Origin: Saccharibacillus brassicae
GTDB taxonomy: Bacteria > Bacillota > Bacilli > Paenibacillales > Paenibacillaceae
DNA: 64,000 bases
Assembly: GCF_006542275.1 (NCBI RefSeq)
Contig: NZ_CP041217.1
Coordinates: 2,403,501-2,467,500, forward strand
Reading direction: 5' to 3'
Part shown: positions 55,841 through 63,927 of the stretch, piece after piece
How positions within the stretch are numbered: the first letter of the stretch is position 1
Layout: each line of letters begins with the position of its first letter
Made by a program: the position numbers and the translations under genes
The notes under the pieces: generated by a model
Seen by the model: the letters and a program-made list of their open reading frames with translations, nothing else
The model's database searches: none
What the model was told of the DNA's origin: nothing

Positions 55841-56773
55841 CTACTCCGCCTCGTGCTGGAACGGCAGCGGCTGCGCGGACGGGCTTTTGAGATAGGCCGC
55901 CAAGAACTTCGCCGTCACCTCAAGCACCTGCGGACTCCAGATACCGGTTCCGTGATCCGCGCCCGCCACTTTATAGAAAAGCGCGTTCTGCCCATGTGCT
56001 CTAAGCGCTTTGTACATTTCGATGCTCTGGCTGACATGTACGATCCGGTCGCAGTCTCCGTGCACGAGCAGAAACGGCGGCAGCTCCCGGTCGAGATCCT
56101 GATGGATCGGGCTCGCCTGCCGGGCCGCTTCGACGTGTTCCTGCACACGCCCTCCGATCAGCAGCCCTTCCGGGGAATCGGCGGCATCGTGGTCGAGAAT
56201 ATCGTTATGTGCGCCAAGCGTCAGCAGATCGGACACGCCGTAATAATCGACGACTGCCTGTACTTCGTCCGACTGTTCGCCGTGCGCCCCTTCGTTGAAA
56301 CGGCCGATCGTCAGCCCCGTCATGAGCGAGAGATGCCCGCCCGACGAATCGCCCCAGACGGCCGCCCGCTCCCGGTCGACGCCGTACTGTTCGGCATGGT
56401 GCCGCATGAAGCGCAGCGCGCTTTTGACGTCTTCGAGCGGGGCCGGGAACTTCGCGAGGTCCGTATTCCGGATCTCGACGCTTGCAATCACGTAGCCTTT
56501 GGCCGCAATCTGCGACAGGTTCGGGAGTGCGGCATAGACGTTCTGGGGACGCCACGCCGAACCTTGAATGAATACGATCAGCGGGAAAGCGACGCCTTCC
56601 TGCTGCGGCCGGATGATTTGCAGTCGTCGTTCGGTGCCGGCGTGCGTCGCGTAGACGACGTCAGGCTCGTAGGTACAAGCATAATACGTGCCGCCTTCGG
56701 CGAATTCGCCGTACAGGATCTGGGTTCCTTCGGGTGTCTCGTTGGCGGCTCGGCTTGCGGCTTGTCGGTTCAT
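55841..56773 (-). CDS. Alpha/beta hydrolase (acetyl-esterase type)
   Basis: 310 residues. Oxyanion loop FIQGSAWRPQN; nucleophile Ser in WGDSSGGHLSLM; acid Asp in HGDCDRIV; base His in GADHGTG. No signal peptide. It resembles acetylxylan-esterase-like or prolyl-oligopeptidase-type esterases of carbohydrate loci. It is followed closely by the DUF3237 gene, suggesting a joint task such as removal of acyl groups from a small molecule. Confidence 0.87.
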   Translation of the reverse strand: MNRQAASRAANETPEGTQILYGEFAEGGTYYACTYEPDVVYATHAGTERRLQIIRPQQEGVAFPLIVFIQGSAWRPQNVYAALPNLSQIAAKGYVIASVEIRNTDLAKFPAPLEDVKSALRFMRHHAEQYGVDRERAAVWGDSSGGHLSLMTGLTIGRFNEGAHGEQSDEVQAVVDYYGVSDLLTLGAHNDILDHDAADSPEGLLIGGRVQEHVEAARQASPIHQDLDRELPPFLLVHGDCDRIVHVSQSIEMYKALRAHGQNALFYKVAGADHGTGIWSPQVLEVTAKFLAAYLKSPSAQPLPFQHEAE

Positions 56774-56842
56774 GGGATCGGCTCCTTATGAGGGGTTGGA
56801 ATGGATGCGGCGGATCGCGATACGGCGCTTTTCAAGTGAAGT

Positions 56843-57631
56843 TTAGTTGGACTCGTCGTTGCGCATGAAGTTCTGCTTGTCCAGGTAATCGAGCACGGTC
56901 TGCGAGTAGCCGAGATGGGATTCCTTCGTATATTTGGCGATCGTGTAGATCTGGGCCAGATTTTGCAGGCCGAGCCGCTCCGTCATTTCTTTGAGCTGCG
57001 GCACGTCCATGTAGCGCTGCCAGCCTTTTTCGTTGCGCTCGGCGTAAATGTCGAGAATCCGCTCGTCCGTATAGTCCTCGTACTGCTCGTAGTGGACAAG
57101 CCCCTGCTGCGGCAGGCGGTCGCGCACCGCGGGCGATTCGGCGGGATAGCCGAGCGAATAACCGACGACCGGCACGACGTTCGGCGGCAGGTTCAGCAGT
57201 TCGCCGATCTGGTCGCAGTTGGCGAGCGTCGACCCCATGTAGCAGATGCCGAGGCCGGCATTCTCCGCGGCCAGCGCGCAGTTCTGCGACGCAAGCGTCG
57301 CGTCGATCGCGCCGATCATGAAGCTCATGAAGTTGTCGAAATGCACCGGCGCGTCGTTCAACTCCAGCCAGCGGCGCATGCGGTTGAAGTCGGCGCAGAA
57401 CGTGAGCAGCACCGGCGCGTCCAGCACCATCGATTGATCCATATGCGGCGTGTACAGCTTCTTGCGCAGTTCCTTGTCTCTTGTGACAACGATGGAGTAG
57501 GACTGCATGTTGCCGCTGGACGAAGCGCGAATGCCTGCGTTCAGAATCTCATCCAGTACGTCCTGGCTTACTTCGCGATCTTCGTACTGCCGAATGGAAC
57601 GGTGTCCGTGTATGACGTCATTGAATTCCAA
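56843..57631 (-). CDS. NfsA-like flavin nitroreductase
   Basis: 262 residues, FMN-dependent. RSIRQYEDREVSQDVLDEILNAGIRASSSGNMQ is the FMN-binding N-terminus; NAGLGICYMGSTLAN and VVGYSLGYPAE are typical of oxygen-insensitive NADPH nitroreductases. It reduces nitroaromatics or quinones in the cytosol. It is 90 bp downstream of the VOC gene and may be a read-through member of that operon. Confidence 0.9.
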   Translation of the reverse strand: MEFNDVIHGHRSIRQYEDREVSQDVLDEILNAGIRASSSGNMQSYSIVVTRDKELRKKLYTPHMDQSMVLDAPVLLTFCADFNRMRRWLELNDAPVHFDNFMSFMIGAIDATLASQNCALAAENAGLGICYMGSTLANCDQIGELLNLPPNVVPVVGYSLGYPAESPAVRDRLPQQGLVHYEQYEDYTDERILDIYAERNEKGWQRYMDVPQLKEMTERLGLQNLAQIYTIAKYTKESHLGYSQTVLDYLDKQNFMRNDESN

Positions 57632-57720
57632 AGCTTCATCCCCCTGAGCTGCCGCTTTTTTTAAGTTTTATCATAAACGAGTTTCCCGGGCGGGGATAGC
57701 CGCAGCGGCAAATAAAAAGC

Positions 57721-58086
57721 TCAGAGGTGCTGCGCCAGCTGTACTTCGAATCCGTCCGGATCGAGTACGTACAGAAAGCGCAGCCGCGGATTCGGCGATA
57801 CCGGCCCGCGGGCGATCGGAATGCCCCGGTCCGCAAGTTCCGCCATGGCCGCATCCAGCGACTCCACTTCGAACCCGACCGAGATGCCGCTGCCGGGCCG
57901 GACGTTGACGTCGCCGCCCTGAATCAGCTCGATCTTCGGCTGCTCCGCGGTGCCGAGCATGGCGATCAGCCGGCCCCGGCTCTCGAAGCGGCGATCGACC
58001 GGCAGGCCGAGCACTCCGTTGTAAAAAGCGATCGAAGCTTCGAGGTCGCGCACCCGGAGGGTGAGCCAGTTCCAGGTGAGGTTCAT
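57721..58086 (-). CDS. VOC (glyoxalase/bleomycin-resistance fold) protein
   Basis: 121 residues with paired beta-alpha-beta-beta-beta units: LRVRDLEASIAFYNGVLGLPVDRR and FLYVLDPDGFEVQLAQHL. Its start codon overlaps the kinase stop (ATGA), so it is translationally coupled to the sugar kinase. Role unknown; it may be an isomerase or detoxify a reactive sugar by-product. Confidence 0.85.
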   Translation of the reverse strand: MNLTWNWLTLRVRDLEASIAFYNGVLGLPVDRRFESRGRLIAMLGTAEQPKIELIQGGDVNVRPGSGISVGFEVESLDAAMAELADRGIPIARGPVSPNPRLRFLYVLDPDGFEVQLAQHL

Positions 58087-59021
58087 CGGCCGAGTTCCTG
58101 TCCTGCCAAGGAAGCCTGGGCGGCCCGCAGTTCGTCAAGCGTCGGAAACGATTCGCTGCCTCCGATTTTCGATACGGTGATCGAACTCGTCAGGGTCGCA
58201 AATTCGGCGGCCTGCCGCAGGGCACATCCTTCGACCAGGCTGAATACGAACGCTCCGATGAAGGAATCCCCGGCTCCCGTCGCGTCTACCGCGTCCACTT
58301 TGCGAGCAGGTGTGTAGAACGATTCTTCCCGGTCGGCGACGACGACGCCCAGCGCGCCCAGCGTCAGGATAACCAGACTTTTGACTTGGTTGACCAGCTT
58401 CCGTGCGGCTGCATGAGCCGATTCCACAGAATCTACCGGACAGCCGCTCATGAAGGCGGCTTCCGTCTCGTTGACGACCAGAATGTCGACGGCCGCCAGG
58501 CTGTGTTCGCTAATATCGCGGGCGGGCGCATTGTTCAATACGATACGGCATTCCGCATCTTTCGCCCGCTCCAGAATGTAATCCGTCACGGAAGGAGAAA
58601 TCTCCTGCTGGAGCAGCACGTACCGGCTGCCAAGTATCGCCGGCAGGCTTCGGTCGATATCTTCGTTCTCCAGCCGATAATTGGCTCCCCGCAGCAGCGT
58701 ACTGTGGTAATCGCCGTCGGGCAGAACGTTTACAATGCCGAGACCGGTCGCGCCTTCCCGGCCCACGCCATCGACGTTGACGCCGGCGGCCTGCAAAGAA
58801 TGGATCAGCGCGTCGCCGAATTTATCTTCGCCAACCTTGCCGACCATGACCGTGGACAGTCCGAGCTTGCCGCACTGGGCCGCCTGGTTGGCGCCTTTGC
58901 CGCCCGGTCCCTGCGTAAGCTCGTCGGCCGTGAACGTCTCGCCTTTTTGGGGCAGGCGTTCCTGCTTCAACAACAGATCGTAATTCAGACTGCCGATTAC
59001 GGTTACTTGCGGATTATTCAT
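58083..59021 (-). CDS. PfkB-family sugar kinase (ribokinase-like)
   Basis: 312 residues. N-terminal substrate motif GSLNYDLLLKQERLPQKGET and GGKGANQAAQCGKLG; C-terminal PfkB signature DAVDATGAGDSFIGAF with the catalytic Asp. The N-terminal block is most like ribokinase. It phosphorylates a free sugar, here presumably the product of the TIM-barrel isomerase encoded divergently. AAAAAGGAG precedes the ATG. It lies 16 bp after the RpiR regulator. Confidence 0.92.
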   Translation of the reverse strand: MNNPQVTVIGSLNYDLLLKQERLPQKGETFTADELTQGPGGKGANQAAQCGKLGLSTVMVGKVGEDKFGDALIHSLQAAGVNVDGVGREGATGLGIVNVLPDGDYHSTLLRGANYRLENEDIDRSLPAILGSRYVLLQQEISPSVTDYILERAKDAECRIVLNNAPARDISEHSLAAVDILVVNETEAAFMSGCPVDSVESAHAAARKLVNQVKSLVILTLGALGVVVADREESFYTPARKVDAVDATGAGDSFIGAFVFSLVEGCALRQAAEFATLTSSITVSKIGGSESFPTLDELRAAQASLAGQELGR

Positions 59022-59037
59022 GTTCGATTCTCCTTTT

Positions 59038-59922
59038 TTATCCCCGATAATGTTTGACCGACTCGCTCGTCAGCGTCAGTTTTTTGTACGATTCTCCGGA
59101 ATCTTTCAGGGCCAGGCTGGTGTACAGCGCATCGAGAATGCTCAGCTGCACGATCCGGGCCGCCGCATTTTCGCCGGTGATCGGATGATTCTTGGCCGTG
59201 GAGACCAGGCTCATCTCCGATACTTCGGTAATGGGGCTGTGCATATAATTGGTCAGGCTGATCGTGCGCGCTCCCTGCTGCCGGGCCAGCTTGAGAATCT
59301 GTACGATATTCTTCGTCGCCCCTGTGTGCGAAATCCCCAGCACGATATCGCCTTCCCGGATCAGGGAAGTGAACATGAACTGCATATGCGTGTCTTTGTA
59401 GACATGGGCAAAAATGCCGATCTTCAGCAATTTATGTTGGAAATCTTCGCACAGGATCGCGGACCCGCCGTTGCCGACCAAGAAAATCTGTTTGTCGTCC
59501 GGTTTGTCGCGGAAAATCCCGGCCACTTTGTCGAACGTGACGTAATCGACGATATCCAGCGTATCCTGGATCGCGACGATCGCGTTAATCATGACCTTTT
59601 CCAATACTTTCGCATTGGAATCTTCCAGCGTGAACTCCGAATCCAGATCGCTTTGATCTTCGTCTTTTTGGCCGCCGACATACTGCTCGATCGCTTTTTT
59701 CAATTCGTGGAAGCCTTTGCATTTTAACTTTTTACATACTTTCGTGATGGTCGCTTCGCTGACGTTGAGATGGAGAGCCACCTCGCTGATTGTGCTGATC
59801 GCCAACTCCTGATAGTTGTTGCTGATAAACTGCGTAACCCTTCTCTCTTTGTTGCCGAGGGAAGGCGAAATGCTGCGCGCGAACAAGATACATTCCTTGC
59901 CCGATAACGGCTTATCTTCCAT
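59038..59922 (-). CDS. MurR/RpiR-family transcriptional regulator
   Basis: 294 residues. N-terminal HTH_6 (about 1-80: ISTISEVALHLNVSEATITKVCKKLKCKGFHELKKAIE). C-terminal SIS domain (about 125-270: FLVGNGGSAILCEDFQHKLLKIG, then GDIVLGISHTGATKNIVQILKLARQQG), which binds phosphosugars. It probably represses both divergent arms of the locus and is released by a sugar phosphate made by the kinase. GGGAGGT precedes the ATG. Confidence 0.93.
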   Translation of the reverse strand: MEDKPLSGKECILFARSISPSLGNKERRVTQFISNNYQELAISTISEVALHLNVSEATITKVCKKLKCKGFHELKKAIEQYVGGQKDEDQSDLDSEFTLEDSNAKVLEKVMINAIVAIQDTLDIVDYVTFDKVAGIFRDKPDDKQIFLVGNGGSAILCEDFQHKLLKIGIFAHVYKDTHMQFMFTSLIREGDIVLGISHTGATKNIVQILKLARQQGARTISLTNYMHSPITEVSEMSLVSTAKNHPITGENAAARIVQLSILDALYTSLALKDSGESYKKLTLTSESVKHYRG

Positions 59923-59991
59923 TCAGGATCTACCTCCCTGCTTCCGTATACTCCTTCGATCATAGCATCGTTGTCCGCAGATGAAAACCCC

Positions 59992-60105
59992 TACATTACT
60001 TTTATGATTACAAAAGTAATGTAAAAAGACGTTTATAAAGCTATATAAAATATTATCGGTGTTTAAATTTATTTTTGTTTACACCAGAGTAAAATTACTT
60101 ATAGA
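59992..60105. promoter_or_regulatory. Divergent control region of the sugar locus
   Basis: TACATTACTTTT (59992-60003) and AAAAGTAATGTA (60012-60023) form a perfect 12-bp inverted repeat. The related AGTAAAATTACT (60088-60099) lies exactly between TTTACA (60078-60083) and TATAGA (60100-60105), a 16-bp-spaced plus-strand promoter. Both are likely RpiR operators. Confidence 0.7.
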
Positions 60106-60180
60106 CTACAGAGACAAAGCCGTTGCCACGACGTAAGCGTAACCAAACGGCATACCCACACGAAAGGTGATGAATACCGC

Positions 60181-61137
60181 ATGATGTTCTCCACGCGTCT
60201 CAATTCATTCAAAGCCCAAAAAGGCTTGTTCTTCCCTGAAGATCAAGAACTGACTACCGTCGATCTGATCCGGAGAATCTCCACGGTCAACGGATTAACC
60301 CATATCGAATTGAATTATCCCGAACATTTCAAAAAGAACACGCCGGACGAAGTGAAAGAAGCCGTTGCCGGGGCCGGTCTCGAAATTAGCGGAATCGCGC
60401 TGCGTTTCGACGACACGTACCTGAACGGCGAGTTCACCAACAGCAATGAAGAGATCCGCAGCCAGGCAATCCGCGTCACCAAGGAAGCGATCGAAGTCTG
60501 TCAGCAGCTCGGCGGCACGACCACGACGATCTGGCTCGCCAACGACGGATTCGACTACTCGTTCCAGCTTGATTATGAGCAGGCCTGGAATCAGACGGTC
60601 TCCGCCCTGCGGGAAATCGCTTCGGCCTACCCGTCCATGAATATCAGCTTCGAGTATAAGCCCTACGAGCCCCGCTCGTTCTCGCTCGTCGGCGATATCG
60701 GTCTGTCCCTCCTGCTGGTGGAAGAAGTCGGCCTGCCGAACGTCGGCATCACGCTCGACTTCTGCCATATGCTGATGAAAAAAGAAAATCCGGCATACTC
60801 GGTCGCTCTGGCCGCACGCAAAAACCGTCTGATGGGCTTCCACCTCAACGACGGATACAAAGACGCCGACGACGGCATCATGCTTGGCAGCGTTCACCTG
60901 ATGCAGACGCTCGAATTCATTTATTACGCCAAAAAATACAACTATACCGGCTTGATCTACTTTGATACGTTCCCGAAACGCGAAGATCCGGTAGCGGAAT
61001 GCGAACAAAATATCCGCATCTACCAAGCACTGGATGCGCTGATCGAGAAAACGGGCATGGACGCGATCGAACAGCTGATCCGGGAAAAAAGCGGCGTAAA
61101 AGTGCAGCAATTCCTGCTCGATGCTTTCCTTGCGTAA
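60181..61137 (+). CDS. Sugar isomerase/epimerase (xylose-isomerase-like TIM barrel)
   Basis: 318 residues. Metal-binding positions typical of the L-rhamnose-isomerase / ketose-3-epimerase superfamily are present: Glu in FEYKPYEPR, Asp in TLDFCHM, His in GFHLNDGYKDADDG, and Asp in IYFDTFPKRED. It probably interconverts an imported aldose or ketose inside the cell. The ATG at 60181 lies 11 bp after AAAGGTG; a second ATG follows at once. First gene of an operon with the permease. Confidence 0.87.
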   Translation: MMFSTRLNSFKAQKGLFFPEDQELTTVDLIRRISTVNGLTHIELNYPEHFKKNTPDEVKEAVAGAGLEISGIALRFDDTYLNGEFTNSNEEIRSQAIRVTKEAIEVCQQLGGTTTTIWLANDGFDYSFQLDYEQAWNQTVSALREIASAYPSMNISFEYKPYEPRSFSLVGDIGLSLLLVEEVGLPNVGITLDFCHMLMKKENPAYSVALAARKNRLMGFHLNDGYKDADDGIMLGSVHLMQTLEFIYYAKKYNYTGLIYFDTFPKREDPVAECEQNIRIYQALDALIEKTGMDAIEQLIREKSGVKVQQFLLDAFLA

Positions 61138-61174
61138 TCTTTTTTAAACAGCCAAAAAAGCGGAGATGATAATC

Positions 61175-62416
61175 ATGATCGAAAAAATCGGATTACCGAG
61201 AAATTTAGTATGGGGATTCATCGGTCTTATGCTGTTCATGATCGGCGACGGGATTGAACAAGCTTGGATCGTTCCGTATCTGGTAGAGGAAGGCATGTCG
61301 GTCACGCATGCCTCCCTGCTGATTACGGTATACGGCGTTACGGTTACGATCGCGGCGTGGTTGTCGGGCGTCTTCGTTCAGACGCTCGGACCGCGCAAAG
61401 CGATGCTGTACGGATTTATCGCGTTCCTGATCGGAAGCATCGGCTTTATCGGCCTCGGGATGTATACGCTTAACTTGTCCCTGATGATTCCCTTCTATGC
61501 GATCCGGGGCTTCGGCTATCCGCTGTTTGCCTACTCGTTTCTTGTCTGGATCAATTACAGCACGCCGCTGGAACGCCGCAGCCGCGCGGTCGGATGGTTC
61601 TGGTTCATGTTCTCTCTCGGCCTCAGCGTAGCCGGTCCGCTGTATTCGTCTCTCCTGATCCCCGTTCTGGGTCATGTGAACGTGCTCTGGTCGGGCATCA
61701 TCTTCACCGTGTTGGGCGCTTTCCTGGCCATTGTCGTCAATAAAGATCAGGTTCCGGCTTCGGAGATTACCAAAATTTCGCTCTCGGAATTCGCGAAAGC
61801 GATAACAATCCTCAAAAGGCCAGTGATCGCGCTGGGCTTGGTCGTCAAATCGATCAACGGCTTCGCCCAGTACGGTCTGCTTCTGTTCCTGCCGATCTAT
61901 CTGCTGGACTTCGGCTATTCCACGACGGAATGGCTGCGGATGTGGTCCACCGTGTTCTCGGTCGCCATCGTCGCCAATCTGGTGTTCGGCTACCTCGGAG
62001 ACAAGCTGGGCTGGAGAACGACGATCAAATGGGTCGGCGGATACTTCTACGCCGTCGTGCTGATCCTCGTCTACTTCATGCCGCAGTGGGTCGGCCACAA
62101 TTACCTGATCATGACCGCAACGCTCAGCCTGTGCGGCGTGGCCATGGCCGGTTACGTGCCGCTGTCGGCGCTGTTCCCCATGTTGGCTCCGGACAACAAA
62201 GGCGCCGCGATGTCCATCTTGAATCTGGGGGCCGGACTGAGCACCTTCATCGCGCCGGCCATCGTATCGATCTTCTTCCAGCCTTTCGGGGCCGGAGTGG
62301 TCATCTTCATCTATGCCGGATTCTACGTGCTCAGCGCGATCCTGACGCCTTACCTCAAGACGCCGGACGAGCTGAACGGACAGCCGGCGGCCAACGCAAA
62401 AGCCAAAGTAAGCTGA
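61175..62416 (+). CDS. MFS sugar/polyol permease (RbtT/DalT/CsbX type)
   Basis: 413 residues, 12 predicted membrane helices. The N-terminus IGLPRNLVWGFIGLMLFMIGDGIEQAW strongly recalls CsbX and the ribitol/arabitol permeases. It imports a sugar or sugar alcohol with protons, without phosphorylation, which fits the intracellular isomerase and kinase in the locus. The ATG at 61175 has GGAG eight bases upstream; an ATG at 61166 directly abuts it. It is 37 bp after the isomerase gene. No clear terminator follows. Confidence 0.9.
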   Translation: MIEKIGLPRNLVWGFIGLMLFMIGDGIEQAWIVPYLVEEGMSVTHASLLITVYGVTVTIAAWLSGVFVQTLGPRKAMLYGFIAFLIGSIGFIGLGMYTLNLSLMIPFYAIRGFGYPLFAYSFLVWINYSTPLERRSRAVGWFWFMFSLGLSVAGPLYSSLLIPVLGHVNVLWSGIIFTVLGAFLAIVVNKDQVPASEITKISLSEFAKAITILKRPVIALGLVVKSINGFAQYGLLLFLPIYLLDFGYSTTEWLRMWSTVFSVAIVANLVFGYLGDKLGWRTTIKWVGGYFYAVVLILVYFMPQWVGHNYLIMTATLSLCGVAMAGYVPLSALFPMLAPDNKGAAMSILNLGAGLSTFIAPAIVSIFFQPFGAGVVIFIYAGFYVLSAILTPYLKTPDELNGQPAANAKAKVS

Positions 62417-62460
62417 TCGATTTGCGTCCTGCCCTTCGCCTCATACAGGCATGGAGATAA

Positions 62461-62682
62461 AAAAGCACCCTACATGTTACCTTCGCTTTTGCCGCGGCGC
62501 TTGAAGCGACGAACATCAAGGTCAACGCCGCCTGCCCGGGCTTCACGTCGACGGCACTCAATAACTTTGCCGGCACCCGCACCGTCGAGCAGGGAGCCCG
62601 CGAAGCGGTCCGGCTCGCCACGCTCGGACCGGACGGCCCGACCGGGACGTTCTCCGACGAAGACGGACCGGTCGCGTGGTAA
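62461..62682 (+). pseudogene. Remnant: C-terminal end of a short-chain dehydrogenase (SDR)
   Basis: Seventy-three in-frame codons follow a stop at 62458 and read as the end of a classical SDR: KSTLHVTFAFAAALEA, then [18 protein letters not shown], then [15 protein letters not shown]. The part with cofactor-binding site and catalytic Tyr-x-x-x-Lys is missing, and there is no start codon with a ribosome site. Confidence 0.85.
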
Positions 62683-62687
62683 AGCCC

Positions 62688-62852
62688 ATGCGCGTATTCG
62701 TCACGGGCGCGACCGGCTATATCGGTTCCGCCGTCGTCCGCGAACTGCTCGGCGCGGGGCATGCGGTCGTCGGGCTTGCCCGTTCGGACGAAGGCGCGGC
62801 CAAGCTCCCGGACCTCTTCGCCAGTGAAGAGATTCGGGAGCTTTTCCTGTAG
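62688..62852 (+). pseudogene. Remnant: N-terminal end of an NAD(P)-dependent epimerase-type oxidoreductase
   Basis: An ATG five bases after the SDR remnant opens [20 protein letters not shown], a GxxGxxG Rossmann start, and continues to [15 protein letters not shown]. It then runs into a terminator hairpin and stops after 54 codons; the catalytic part is gone. Confidence 0.85.
62801..62848. terminator. Terminator downstream of the WYL regulator
   Basis: AAGCTCCCG...CTCTTC pairs with GAAGAG...CGGGAGCTT around GCCAGT-type loop. It is embedded in the end of the epimerase remnant and probably ends the regulator transcript on the minus strand. Confidence 0.7.
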
Positions 62853-62858
62853 GTTCGA

Positions 62859-63821
62859 TCACACGCCGCACCGTTCGAGCCGCTTCCGGATCGCGGTCCG
62901 CACTTCCCCCGGCACTTCCCTGAATGCAACGTCTTCTCCGAGAAACAGCAGCCAATCCGTCAGCTCCGCCAACTGCTCCGCCGGTTGGATCGGAACGAAA
63001 GTCTTCAGCCGGGCGGTCGTCTGATACGGATTCGTATAGGAGAGGGACATCTTCAGCGGATGATACTTCTTGAATTGGGCGATCGCTTTGGGGCCGAGTT
63101 CCAGCACGAGATTGCAGGCTTCTTCCTGCCGACTCCATTTTTCCGCCATCTTTTTGGGACTCATTCTTTTCTTCGCCCTGTACGGTTCGATCTCAATCAG
63201 GCTGTCCACAGGCAGAACCCGTCTTTTTTCCGCTTCCATATCAAAAACTTCGACCTGCCAGACGCTTTTCTCGCGGTACAGATGCAGCAGGTAAACCGGG
63301 TAACGCCTGATTTCGCGGCCTTCGGTGAAGGTAATCCACAGATAGCGGTCGGTCAGCAGAATCCGGATCAAGTTCTCCAGCATGGGATGCGGCAGATCGG
63401 ACAAATCAAGCAGCTCGGGATTGTGCGGATTGGTTCCTTCGAACAGCAGAATCCGATTGAGCAGAAGAAGGTCTTCCTGCTGATTGTGCGAGATCAGACC
63501 GAGCAGCTTCTCTGCCAAAGCCTGGCGAATCTTGAGATAGGGGAGCTGCTGATTCCGCGTAGCCATAAAAGCGATAAAAAGAGCTTTGATCTCGTTATCG
63601 GTAAAGCGCACCGTGGGCAGAATCGAATTGCTCATGACAAAATAACCGCCGGACCTGCCGACTTCGGCAACCAGCGGCATACCGAGAGCTTCGATCTCCC
63701 GAATATCCCGTACAGCCGTAGAACGGGAAATGCCGAATTCGCGCATAATTTCGGAGATCGTAAATTGGGAGCGGTTGTTGATGTAGCGCATGATCACGTT
63801 GATTCGTTCGACTTTTTTCAT
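62859..63821 (-). CDS. WYL-domain transcriptional regulator (YafY-like)
   Basis: 320 residues. N-terminal HTH (MKKVERINVIMRYINNRSQFTISEIMREFGISRSTAVRDIREIEALG). WYL-type domain at about 140-220 with the phrase WQVEVFDMEAEKRRVLPVDSLIEIEPY, and a C-terminal WCX-like extension. Such proteins respond to nucleic acids or small ligands. Start at 63821 follows TTAGGAG; a longer frame to 63935 lacks a site. It is divergent from a GyrI-like gene, the usual partner of this subgroup in Paenibacillus. Confidence 0.9.
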   Translation of the reverse strand: MKKVERINVIMRYINNRSQFTISEIMREFGISRSTAVRDIREIEALGMPLVAEVGRSGGYFVMSNSILPTVRFTDNEIKALFIAFMATRNQQLPYLKIRQALAEKLLGLISHNQQEDLLLLNRILLFEGTNPHNPELLDLSDLPHPMLENLIRILLTDRYLWITFTEGREIRRYPVYLLHLYREKSVWQVEVFDMEAEKRRVLPVDSLIEIEPYRAKKRMSPKKMAEKWSRQEEACNLVLELGPKAIAQFKKYHPLKMSLSYTNPYQTTARLKTFVPIQPAEQLAELTDWLLFLGEDVAFREVPGEVRTAIRKRLERCGV

Positions 63822-63846
63822 GGCAGCTCCTAAACAGTACCATTTT

Positions 63847-63874
63847 TTGACAGGATTCAGGTTTATCTTATACC
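63847..63874 (+). promoter_or_regulatory. Promoter of the GyrI-like gene
   Basis: Perfect TTGACA (63847-63852), 16 bp, TATACC (63869-63874), in the 106-bp gap between the divergent genes. Confidence 0.6.
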
Positions 63875-63927
63875 TACCGGGAGGAAAAAACAATTCGCCC
63901 GAAAACCGGAAAAGGAAGGTGTCTATC

